The notes below the pieces were generated by a model. That model did not search any database. It saw only the letters and a list, made by a program, of their open reading frames with translations, and was not told where the DNA came from. DNA of 6,207 bases from Acidobacteriota bacterium (GTDB lineage: Bacteria > Acidobacteriota > Terriglobia > UBA7540). The DNA lies in the NCBI GenBank assembly GCA_003165615.1, contig PLWR01000483.1, positions 1-6,207 on the forward strand. Direction: 5' to 3'. A program made the position numbers and the translations under genes. Shown here in pieces: positions 1 through 5,558 of the stretch. How positions within the stretch are numbered: the first letter of the stretch is position 1; each line of letters starts with the position of its first letter.

Positions 1-820
1 CCGCCTTCTCCGAAACATCGGTGAATGTTCCGTTGCCGTTGTTATGGTAGAGAATGTTACTTCCGCCCGGCAGGCCGCGCGGGCCGCACATCACCGGAAT
101 GCCTTTCCATTGGCAGTAGCCGGTCTGCCCCGGCGCGGGCACTTTCTGAAGGTCCAGTTCGATGTAGTTGCACACGAACAGGTCAAGGAATCCGTCGCGG
201 TCGTAGTCCAGCCAGGTGCAGCCGGAACCCCAGCGAACACGGTCCTCCCATAGCCTCGCCTTTTTGGTCACATCCGTAAACGTGCCATCGCCATTGTTGT
301 GCCACAAGATGTTGTGACCCCAGTAGCAGCAGAACAGGTCATCCCAGCCGTCATTGTCATAGTCTCCCACACAAACGCCCGTGCCCCATCCGGTGCGCCC
401 CAAGCCGGATTTTTCCGTCACATCCGTGAACGTGCCGTCGCGGTTGTTCTTAAAGAGGTGCTGCGTGGGCGTCTTGCCATCGGGATAGGGCTCTTCGCCC
501 GGCAGGCGGTCGCCGTTGGTGAGGTAGATGTCGAGCCAGCCATCCTGGTCGTAGTCGAAAAAGGCCAGCCCGCTGCCCTTGGCTTCAATGATGTATTTCT
601 TGTGCTTAACGCTGCCCCACACGTTGGGGACGTCAAGGCCTGCCTCTTTCGCCACGTCCACAAAAGTGACGGGGGAAGGCGCTTCCGGATGAGTTACGGT
701 AGACGCCTGAAGCGCCGGCATCCCTGTCCATCGCCAAAGCGGCGTGGCGAGAGCTTCAAGAATTCCTGATCCTAAAAGTAATGCCGAAGAACCCAGCCAA
801 TTCCGACGCGGTAATTTCAT
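1..820 (-). CDS. CRTAC1-family FG-GAP/VCBS repeat protein, exported (3' end beyond window)
   Basis: The reading frame is open from the ATG at 820 to the left edge, giving 273 residues and no stop, so the C-terminus is missing. Three Ca-binding type loops are visible: FFDYDQDGWLDIYL (87-100), VGDYDNDGWDDLF (151-163) and WLDYDRDGFLDLF (203-215). Each is followed by an N-N-x-D/N-G-T-F-T-D-V strand (125-134, 175-184, 260-269). This is the FG-GAP/VCBS beta-propeller pattern. The stretch GIPVMCGPRGLPGG (240-253) is typical of bacterial CRTAC1 proteins, which usually end in an ASPIC/UnbV domain not seen here. The N-terminus has PRRNWLG followed by a short hydrophobic stretch and a possible LQA|S cleavage site near 39, so export is likely, perhaps by Tat. 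An AAGGG ribosome-binding site lies 4 nt before the ATG. Substrate or partner is unknown; extracellular adhesion or carbohydrate binding is only inferred from the fold. Confidence 0.93.
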   Translation of the reverse strand, partial: MKLPRRNWLGSSALLLGSGILEALATPLWRWTGMPALQASTVTHPEAPSPVTFVDVAKEAGLDVPNVWGSVKHKKYIIEAKGSGLAFFDYDQDGWLDIYLTNGDRLPGEEPYPDGKTPTQHLFKNNRDGTFTDVTEKSGLGRTGWGTGVCVGDYDNDGWDDLFCCYWGHNILWHNNGDGTFTDVTKKARLWEDRVRWGSGCTWLDYDRDGFLDLFVCNYIELDLQKVPAPGQTGYCQWKGIPVMCGPRGLPGGSNILYHNNGNGTFTDVSEKA

Positions 821-844
821 GTCACCCTTGAATTGAAAAGTACC

Positions 845-850
845 ATTATA
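845..850 (-). promoter_or_regulatory. Candidate -10 box for the CRTAC1 gene
   Basis: A perfect TATAAT is read on the minus strand 24 nt before the CRTAC1 ATG. It would place transcription start around 837-839, with a leader under 25 nt that still contains the AAGGG ribosome-binding site. No good TTGACA-like hexamer sits 16-18 bp upstream, so the call rests on the -10 match and its position. Confidence 0.4.
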
Positions 851-900
851 CTGAGTTTCAGTCCTTCCCGTTGGTGTCGCAAACCCCTTTTCAGAGAAGT

Positions 901-919
901 GCGCAATGAGAGATTGCGC
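901..919. promoter_or_regulatory. Perfect inverted repeat upstream of CRTAC1 (possible operator)
   Basis: GCGCAAT and ATTGCGC form 7-bp perfect arms around the 5-nt spacer GAGAG. The site is about 50 bp upstream of the candidate -10 box at 845-850. No T-run follows on either strand, so it does not look like an intrinsic terminator. A dimeric regulator's binding site is one reading; chance is another. The rest of 821-1067 shows no credible gene. Confidence 0.3.
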
Positions 920-1067
920 CGTCGGGGAAGAGTTGCTTCGGAATACGCGACGATCCAGGAGATGAGAAATCTTCGGCCTACCTTGCAACGTTGATTCGAA
1001 AATAATCCACTTTGCTGAAGTCGCAAACCATACATGTGCTCCGCGTGTTTGGGTTGAGGGCTTAAGG

Positions 1068-1412
1068 CTACTTGCCTAGCACCGTGTCGATTCCCGCGAG
1101 CACCAAATGCAGAGGAGAGGGTGGTAGCTTGCCCACGCGCTCAGTGAGGAGGTCCTTATCAATGCTGACGATCAGGGAAACGTTGGCCACGGAAGCCTTC
1201 GGCAGACCGGTAAGACGTGGGGACAGATGGACATTCCCTGGGGCCAGGGCCCATTTGAGATTGCTGGTCAGCGGAACACAGACCACTGTGGCCATGCGGC
1301 TCCGATTCAACGCGTCACCCTGCACGACGACTACCGGCCTTCTGTACCCTGGACCGGAGCCCACCGGGGACGGAAGATCCGCCCACCAGACCTCGCCTTG
1401 TGAGATTACCAC
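1068..1412 (-). CDS. MazF/PemK-type mRNA interferase toxin of a type II toxin-antitoxin pair
   Basis: The 114-residue product is a full-length MazF/PemK-family endoribonuclease, which cleaves mRNA at short specific sequences when not neutralised by its antitoxin. It opens with the family's first strand, GEVWWADLP (6-14). It then has the loop and strand GPGYRRPVVVVQGDALNRS (20-38), and VCVPLTSN (44-51). By position, R25 and T49 match the catalytic Arg and Thr of characterised MazF enzymes. The conserved tail contains GLPKASVANVSLIVSIDKDLL and ends IDTVLGK. I chose the GTG at 1412 because GGAG lies 8 nt upstream and the family begins just before GEVWW; the frame stays open upstream to an ATG at 1484, but that would overlap the antitoxin by 79 nt. 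The chosen start overlaps the antitoxin stop by 7 nt, so translation is probably coupled. Confidence 0.92.
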   Translation of the reverse strand: MVISQGEVWWADLPSPVGSGPGYRRPVVVVQGDALNRSRMATVVCVPLTSNLKWALAPGNVHLSPRLTGLPKASVANVSLIVSIDKDLLTERVGKLPPSPLHLVLAGIDTVLGK

Positions 1413-1642
1413 TCGGTTCGCTCCAGGATGCGATGGGCGGCGGAGGAAACAAAGGGATCTAGGGTGTCGCCCACCTCGGCGCAAGCCTGGTTCATCGCCT
1501 CGGTGACCTCATCCGGCGCGTGGCGCGCCAAGTACTCCTTGAGTGCCTCGCCATACAGCCGACTGCGCGACTTCTTCGTCCGCCGCGCCAGACGCTCCGC
1601 GCCCTGGTAGACTTCATCGGGGATAGATATCGCAGTTTTCAT
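1406..1642 (-). CDS. Ribbon-helix-helix (CopG/MazE-like) antitoxin
   Basis: This 78-residue protein starts MKTAISIPDEVYQGAERLAR, a classic ribbon-helix-helix DNA-binding N-terminus: strand TAISIP (3-8), helix 1 about 9-22 and helix 2 about 25-39 (SRSRLYGEALKEYL). The C-terminal part (42-78, ending in EW) is acidic and probably wraps the toxin, as in MazEF-type pairs. The gene directly precedes and overlaps the MazF-like gene, the normal antitoxin-first order. The ATG at 1642 fits the family N-terminus; the frame stays open to 1723 but the extra residues are Cys/Pro-rich and unlike any RHH protein. No Shine-Dalgarno sequence precedes the ATG, which fits the leaderless promoter described for this locus. 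The RHH fold implies autoregulation of the pair. Confidence 0.9.
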   Translation of the reverse strand: MKTAISIPDEVYQGAERLARRTKKSRSRLYGEALKEYLARHAPDEVTEAMNQACAEVGDTLDPFVSSAAHRILERTEW

Positions 1643-1678
1643 ACCATCAGTATAACCACATGCTCGCGGGGGGTGCAA
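1641..1678 (-). promoter_or_regulatory. Antitoxin-toxin promoter with palindromic operator over the start codon
   Basis: On the minus strand TATACT (1654-1649) lies 6 nt before the antitoxin ATG, with TTGCAC (1678-1673) 18 bp upstream as a weak -35 box. Initiation 6-8 nt past the -10 would fall on or next to the A of the ATG, giving a leaderless mRNA, and there is no ribosome-binding site to argue against this. The palindrome ATAC-N5-GTAT (1641-1653) covers the -10 and the first base pairs of the start codon. That is where an RHH antitoxin would bind to repress its own promoter. Boxes and palindrome are seen; their function is inferred. Confidence 0.45.
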
Positions 1679-1955
1679 GCAAACGGTTGGGCCGATAGAG
1701 AGGTAGCACAGACCTGCGGCCACTTGACGGTTAAGTCGAAACCGTAGATGTGGTCCGCCCTGTCACCTCGAGCGATCACGCCTGGGTCACGTACTCGGAA
1801 AGTACCTGGAGCGCCGCCGCAGGCGAGAGACCGCGTTTAGCATATGTCGTTTGCAATACGTGCGTGAATGCCTGGAACCGTGTACTTAGGCACGTCGGCC
1901 AAAGCGGCCGCAAACGCTCAGAATGATTTGCTCACGGTTGTTTCGTGGCCACCCA
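1643..1955. other. Intergenic region between VOC gene and antitoxin, no gene seen
   Basis: About 310 bp lie between the VOC stop codon and the antitoxin start. The right-to-left end holds the antitoxin promoter. Otherwise there are only weak hairpins: GTACT-N5-AGTAC (1791-1805) and CGGCC-N5-GGCCG (1896-1910), neither followed by a T-run. Reading frames across the region lack plausible starts, ribosome-binding sites and recognisable protein motifs. No tRNA or mobile-element end is visible. Confidence 0.6.
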
Positions 1956-2753
1956 TTAGCGCGGATGCGTTGAGGCCTCGGGTCCGATCACGGCGAATAC
2001 CGCGCCCTGGGGGTCTGCCAGGATGGCCATGCGGCCCACTTTCTCGATGGCCATGGGAGCCAAAGGCGTTTTGCCGCCCAGTTCCTTGGTCTTGGCAGCC
2101 GTCTCATCACAATTCGAGACGTAGAAGTACGCCATCCAGTGCGGGGGAGCGTTCGGATCGCGATACTTCGCAGGCGGAACCCCGCCGATGAAATCTTCCC
2201 CGTTGGCGATGTGCTCGTAGCCGGTGGGATCATTTTCGCTCGTGGAAATCTTCCATCCGAACAGGCCGGTGTAGAACTCTTTGGCGCGCGCCACGTCATG
2301 CGTGATCAGTTCCCCCCAGCAGAGGGTTCCGTGCACGCCGGAGATTCCCGTCCCCATATGGCTCTTGGCCTGCCAGAGGGCAAACACAGCCCCTGTCGGG
2401 TCTTGCACCACGGCCATTCGCCCCACATCGTAAACGTCGAAGGGCGGGGCAAGGACTTTGCCTCCAAGCGGCGTGGCGCGGCTGGCGGCGTCGTCCGCGC
2501 TGGCAACAGCAATGTAAATCATCCAGTTCGGCGGTATCCCCAGCGACCGCTGCTCCGCACGCATGGTGTACGCAGCAGCGGTGTCCCGCCCTTCGAGTTG
2601 AAACATGGTGTAGAAGTCGTTTGGACCCATGGGAAACTCCTGGATGGACCAACCAAATAAAGAACTGTAAAAGCTCTTGGCGGCGTTCTGATCGGTGGTG
2701 GCTAGCTCGATCCAGCAAAAAGCCCCGGGCGGATGCTTGTCAATGTGCGGCAT
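1956..2753 (-). CDS. Two-domain VOC family (glyoxalase/bleomycin-resistance fold) protein
   Basis: The 265-residue protein is an internal duplication of a VOC module. Domain 1 covers about 8-130 and domain 2 about 140-258. Matching landmarks are FCWIEL (12-17) with AKSFYSSLFGW (25-35), against LCWGEL (144-149) with AKEFYTGLFGW (157-167). Likewise GRMAVVQDPTGAVFA (111-125) matches GRMAILADPQGAVFA (240-254). This layout matches the CFP-30B/'hydroxylase' branch of VOC proteins, whose substrates are mostly unknown; glyoxalase activity should not be assumed. There is no signal peptide, so it is probably cytosolic. The ATG at 2753 was preferred to the in-frame TTG at 2762, because the strong Shine-Dalgarno sequence sits only 2 nt from the TTG. 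It follows the hydrolase gene by 174 bp with a hairpin between, so it may have its own promoter. Confidence 0.92.
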   Translation of the reverse strand: MPHIDKHPPGAFCWIELATTDQNAAKSFYSSLFGWSIQEFPMGPNDFYTMFQLEGRDTAAAYTMRAEQRSLGIPPNWMIYIAVASADDAASRATPLGGKVLAPPFDVYDVGRMAVVQDPTGAVFALWQAKSHMGTGISGVHGTLCWGELITHDVARAKEFYTGLFGWKISTSENDPTGYEHIANGEDFIGGVPPAKYRDPNAPPHWMAYFYVSNCDETAAKTKELGGKTPLAPMAIEKVGRMAILADPQGAVFAVIGPEASTHPR

Positions 2754-2764
2754 GGCGCGCAATT

Positions 2765-2773
2765 ACCTCCTTT
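2765..2773 (-). promoter_or_regulatory. Near-perfect Shine-Dalgarno for the VOC gene
   Basis: AAAGGAGGT on the minus strand is almost fully complementary to the 16S rRNA tail. It ends 11 nt before the ATG at 2753 and 2 nt before a TTG at 2762. The ATG spacing is a little long but workable and the TTG spacing too short, so it decides the start in favour of 2753. It is the strongest ribosome-binding site seen in the window. Confidence 0.75.
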
Positions 2774-2843
2774 AGTTGTGTGGATTACTGAAAGCCCGCT
2801 ATTATTCTAACCCATTTTTCCAATTTCTTCCTCGCAGCGACCA

Positions 2844-2890
2844 AAGCTTTGGAGTGCGGTCCCGCAACGCGGGACCGCACTCCAAAGCTT
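2844..2890. repeat. 22-bp perfect hairpin repeat (REP-like) between hydrolase and VOC genes
   Basis: Arms 2844-2865 and 2869-2890 are perfectly complementary over 22 bp around the 3-nt loop AAC. The core is GGAGTGCGGTCCCG and its complement. No T-run follows on the minus strand, so it is not a standard intrinsic terminator, although such a stem in mRNA could block 3' exonucleases or weaken read-through. The right flank up to the hydrolase stop also holds small inverted repeats, for example GCAGG...CCTGC (2911-2925) and AGGACG...CGTCCT, suggesting a larger repeat unit. Its copy number in the genome cannot be told from one window. Confidence 0.8.
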
Positions 2891-2927
2891 CGCACGCTCG
2901 CGCAAGCCGTGCAGGACGGAACCTGCG

Positions 2928-3659
2928 CTACGTCCTCGCGTAAATGTTTAAGAAAGTCAACGCAAGCGACCACGCCTGCCTTGCTGCGGAGGGATTATAG
3001 TTCGACCGCGCGTCGCAAAAGAATCCGTGGTCGGCATAGGAGAACTCGACATTCACGAAAGGTTTACCCGCCGCACGAAGAGATTCGGTCACCGCACGGG
3101 TCTGTTCCGGGCCGATGTGTTCGTCTAATCCACCCCAAAACAGGAGCTGGGGAGCGTGCAGATCGCCCGCACGGCTGAGCAGGCCAGGGCCGAAGGGGTT
3201 GGGGGCGATTCCACCGCCATAAAACGAAATGGCCGCACTCACGGGAAGAATTGCATTGGTGAGAAACGTCACGCGCCCTCCCATACAAAAACCAATGCAC
3301 GCGATCTGCTGCCCTTGGGTCCCAAGGTCAGCGCGCAGCCATTCATAGGCGGAGCGGACGTCGGCTTCCAGGTTTTGCTCCGTTAAAGCCCTCACATGAG
3401 GCATGGCCTCCTGGAAATTGTTGTACGCGCCCTCGAAGCCCGCGGCGGTACGGTGAAATAATTCAGGGGCGACGGCAACGTAGCCTTCGCGCGTCAAGCG
3501 CTCGGTCACATCGCGGATGTGCCCATTGACCCCGAAGGCTTCTTGAAAAACCAGCAGTCCGGGGTGCGTGGCCGTGTCTTGAGGGCGGGCCACGTAAGCG
3601 CGCATGGTGGTCCCATCCGCAACGTTCAAAGTGATCCACTCGGTCTTGATTTCGGCCAT
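2928..3659 (-). CDS. Dienelactone hydrolase family protein
   Basis: This 243-residue alpha/beta hydrolase has the length and layout of the dienelactone hydrolase family (cytosolic; carboxymethylenebutenolidase and related ester or lactone hydrolases). The nucleophile elbow is GFCMGG (123-128) with Cys125, the acid is Asp179 in GGLDEHIG, and the base is His211 in YADHGFFCD. Glu40 in FQEAFGVNGHI (38-48) occupies the position of the Glu that activates the Cys in dienelactone hydrolase. All key residues are present, so it should be active. No catechol-cleavage genes lie nearby, so a chloroaromatic pathway role is not supported. GAGGAG ends 6 nt before the ATG. It starts 57 bp after the exporter's stop and probably shares its transcript. 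Its stop codon lies in the inverted-repeat-rich flank of the 2844-2890 hairpin, so the last few residues may derive from repeat sequence. Confidence 0.93.
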   Translation of the reverse strand: MAEIKTEWITLNVADGTTMRAYVARPQDTATHPGLLVFQEAFGVNGHIRDVTERLTREGYVAVAPELFHRTAAGFEGAYNNFQEAMPHVRALTEQNLEADVRSAYEWLRADLGTQGQQIACIGFCMGGRVTFLTNAILPVSAAISFYGGGIAPNPFGPGLLSRAGDLHAPQLLFWGGLDEHIGPEQTRAVTESLRAAGKPFVNVEFSYADHGFFCDARSNYNPSAARQAWSLALTFLNIYART

Positions 3660-3700
3660 TGAATTCTCCTCTCTGCTGCGAGGTTGTGAGGGCTGTCCGT

Positions 3701-3728
3701 GGTCAGTCGTCAGTTGTCAGTGATCAGT
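3701..3728. repeat. Four 7-bp tandem repeats overlapping the MFS stop codon
   Basis: Four heptamers of pattern NNTCAGT follow one another exactly: ggtcagt, cgtcagt, tgtcagt, gatcagt. The MFS gene's TGA (3719-3717) falls in the third unit, so the last codons of the exporter are encoded by the array. This resembles the short tandemly repeated heptamers known between genes in some bacteria. Confidence 0.75.
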
Positions 3729-5126
3729 TGACGCGCCTGTTGATTTGTCGCGCTCGAGAGAAACCGCCTGTCCGGTCATTTCCTCGGGCGGATCACCTCC
3801 CGCCATCGACTGGGCCAGGATAAGCTGGCGCGCTTCGCCACGCAGACCCGGCCATCTCAGTGCGAAAACCGCGCCTCCGGCCAAACTGATGATCCCTCCC
3901 AGCCGGACGGTAAGCGGCGCTCCTACATGTTGCGCAATCGCTCCTGAAAGCAACGCTCCAAATGGCGCCATGCCCATAAACATCATGGAATAGACGGCCA
4001 TGACACGGCCACGCAATTCATCGGGGACCATGGTTTGAATGAGAGTGTTGGAAGAAGCCATTTGCAAAATCAGCGCGAATCCGGCCGGCAAGATCAAGAG
4101 CACGGAGAGCCAGAACCAGTGCGACATGGAAAAGAGGATCAGGGAGGCGCCGAATCCCATGGCGGCGAACATCACCCATCTTCCGAGTCCGCGCACGCCG
4201 TGGCGCGCCGCGAGCGCCATAGTTCCCATAAGCGCCCCTACTCCCGCAGCACCCATGAGCAAACCCAGCCCGCGCGCTCCGCTATGCAAGACTTTGGCAG
4301 CAAAAATCGGCATCAACACCACGTAAGGCATCCCTGTCAAGCTGACAAGGCCCAGCAGAAGCAGCAGGGCGAGGATCGGCCCCGTGCGTGCGACCCAGTG
4401 AAATCCTTCCACAAGGCTTTGCAAACCGGACTGCCGGCTACCCCGTGGACGCGGCGTCACGGTCATCAACAAAAGCCCCACAATCACGGCGATGTAACTC
4501 ACCGCATTGGCAAAGAAGCACCAGCCTTCGCCGATTGCGGCCACCGTTATGCCGGCCACGGCAGGGCCCAGGATGCGCGCGCCGTTCACCATGGCGGAGT
4601 TGAGCGCGATGGCGTTAATCAAATCCTGCTGGCCCACCATCTCGACCACAAATGCCTGCCGCGCGGGAATGTCGAAAGCGTTCACCAGACCCAGGCACGA
4701 GGCCACCACCATGATCTCCCACACCTTGATGTGGCCCAGTAGAGTCAGCGCGGAGAGGACAAACGCCAACAACATGGCAGAGGTCTGCGTGGCGATGATA
4801 ATGCGATAGCGGCTCCTTCGGTCCGCCACCATCCCACCAACCGACGCCAGCAGGAAAACCGGGACTTGCCCGGCAAAGCCCACCAAGCCAAGAAGCAGCG
4901 ACGAGCCCGTAAGCCGGTATACCAGCCAGGACTGCGCCACGGACTGCATCCAGGTGCCGACCAGGGAGATGAGCTGGCCGCTGAAGAATAGCCGGTAATT
5001 CCTGGACCGGAGCGCCCGGAACATCGCCGGAACGCGGCTCGGCAACCCACCCGGCGCTGCCTCATTAATTTTTTGCGGCAGGGGGTTCGCGGACCGTCCC
5101 CGCGCCGGTTCAGTTGCCATGGTCAT
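3717..5126 (-). CDS. MFS transporter, EntS/MFS_3-type exporter
   Basis: A 469-residue inner-membrane protein of the major facilitator superfamily, closest in pattern to the enterobactin-exporter (EntS, MFS_3) group, which uses the proton gradient to expel small molecules. Residues are numbered from the ATG at 5126. The core begins MFRALRSRNYRLFFSGQLIS (35-54). The family motif A GMVADRRSR is at 98-106, FDIPARQAF at 151-159, and DELRGRVMAVYSM at 369-381. Multiple long hydrophobic segments fit about 12 membrane helices. A hydrophilic tail (about 430-469) ends in codons supplied by the heptamer repeat. The start is uncertain: the frame continues to a TTG at 5237, but that 37-residue extension is polar and poorly supported; AAGGG lies 12 nt before 5126, and another ATG is at 5120. 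Cargo is unknown. The hydrolase 57 bp downstream may act on related compounds. Confidence 0.92.
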   Translation of the reverse strand: MTMATEPARGRSANPLPQKINEAAPGGLPSRVPAMFRALRSRNYRLFFSGQLISLVGTWMQSVAQSWLVYRLTGSSLLLGLVGFAGQVPVFLLASVGGMVADRRSRYRIIIATQTSAMLLAFVLSALTLLGHIKVWEIMVVASCLGLVNAFDIPARQAFVVEMVGQQDLINAIALNSAMVNGARILGPAVAGITVAAIGEGWCFFANAVSYIAVIVGLLLMTVTPRPRGSRQSGLQSLVEGFHWVARTGPILALLLLLGLVSLTGMPYVVLMPIFAAKVLHSGARGLGLLMGAAGVGALMGTMALAARHGVRGLGRWVMFAAMGFGASLILFSMSHWFWLSVLLILPAGFALILQMASSNTLIQTMVPDELRGRVMAVYSMMFMGMAPFGALLSGAIAQHVGAPLTVRLGGIISLAGGAVFALRWPGLRGEARQLILAQSMAGGDPPEEMTGQAVSLERDKSTGASTDH

Positions 5127-5327
5127 GATACCGGGCAGCCCTTCGTGAGCAATAAAGCCCTCGTCACCGCCCCTATAGGAAAAGTCGGTGCCGGCCGCCA
5201 CCTCATCATGATACCGAAGCCCGTAGATATTCACCAAAGAGAATCGCCCTGCCCATAGCCGGCGTCGCGCAGGCCACGGAGGACAAGGGCAAACTAGTGT
5301 GCTGTAACATCCAGTTCTTGAAAATCG
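5127..5327. other. Leader region upstream of the MFS gene
   Basis: No clear promoter was found in the 200 bp before the exporter. On the minus strand a 28-codon ORF starts at 5209 (ATG ATG AGG) and ends at 5123, its TGA overlapping the exporter's ATG as ATGA. The 11-mer CGGTATCATGA occurs at both start sites (5133-5123 and 5216-5206). Whether the small ORF is translated is unknown; it lacks a good ribosome-binding site. Confidence 0.3.
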
Positions 5328-5558
5328 TCACGGGGCACTGCCTGACTGTAGGGGTACGGCTTGCCGTACCCTCTTGGTCCGGTCGCGCGACAAAAATGAA
5401 GAGGGTGCGGCAAGCCGTACCCCTACAACCAGGAAGTCGCGGAAATCCGCTCCCCGCGCGTAGTTGAAACGCTGAAGTCCTGAGGTATCGGACGGCAGGT
5501 TATGGAAGAACTCCTTAACGAGGCCGAAGCCTTTGGCCTGAAGGCCGTTCTTCCGCAT
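5328..5558 (-). CDS. Small hypothetical ORF coupled to the cyclase gene
   Basis: A 76-codon ORF whose ATG overlaps the cyclase stop as TAATG, with AAGG 4 nt upstream, so translation by termination-reinitiation is plausible. I do not recognise it. The first 44 or so residues are rich in Phe, Lys and Asp (KGFGLVKEFFHNL, ADFRDFLVV), look protein-like and use GC-rich third positions. From about residue 45 on it runs through the inverted repeat and becomes low-grade (RLAAPSSF, DRTKRVRQAV). It may be a genuine small gene, a 3' remnant truncated by the repeat, or not translated. Confidence 0.3.
   Translation of the reverse strand: MRKNGLQAKGFGLVKEFFHNLPSDTSGLQRFNYARGADFRDFLVVGVRLAAPSSFLSRDRTKRVRQAVPLQSGSAP
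5347..5427. repeat. Nested inverted repeat (REP/BIME-like element)
   Basis: Arms 5347-5375 and 5399-5427 are inverted copies over 29 bp with one mismatch, separated by 23 nt. The left arm is itself palindromic, GGGTACGGC-TT-GCCGTACCC (5352-5371); the right arm carries the same palindrome with one change (GGGTGCGGC). The loop holds a third perfect palindrome, GTCGCGCGAC (5382-5391). Two opposed small palindromes joined by a linker is the usual build of a REP doublet. No RAYT-type transposase is present, and no target-site duplication was identified. It lies between cyclase and exporter genes, inside the small ORF. Confidence 0.8.

Noticed and set aside
299..769. 156-codon plus-strand ORF
   Set aside because: It is antisense to the CRTAC1 gene, which has regular DxDxDG repeats in the minus frame.
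876..1029. 10-bp direct repeat gtcgcaaacc at 876-885 and 1020-1029
   Set aside because: It is too short to be significant in a 6-kb window, and no related flanking sequence is shared.
817..1035. 72-codon minus-strand ORF ending ATGA at the CRTAC1 start
   Set aside because: It is Arg/Ser/Leu-rich with no family motif, runs through the candidate promoter and palindrome, and lacks a ribosome-binding site. The overlap is probably chance.
1413..1484. N-terminal extension of the toxin to an ATG at 1484
   Set aside because: It adds 24 Arg-rich residues not in MazF proteins and overlaps the antitoxin by 79 nt. The GTG at 1412 has a well-placed GGAG.
1072..1506. 144-codon plus-strand ORF
   Set aside because: It is antisense to the toxin gene and has no recognisable features.
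2139..2660. 173-codon plus-strand ORF
   Set aside because: It is antisense to the VOC gene, whose duplicated motifs leave no doubt about the coding strand.
2844..2890. Hairpin as a standard intrinsic terminator
   Set aside because: No T-run follows on either strand, so it is annotated as a repeat only.
4035..4742. 235-codon plus-strand ORF
   Set aside because: It lies antisense to the MFS gene. Its His/Gln/Arg-rich product is the usual shadow of a hydrophobic GC-rich gene.
5127..5237. N-terminal extension of the MFS protein to a TTG at 5237
   Set aside because: The start is a rare codon with only a distant AGGG, and the 37 added residues are polar and unlike the family. It is kept only as a possibility.
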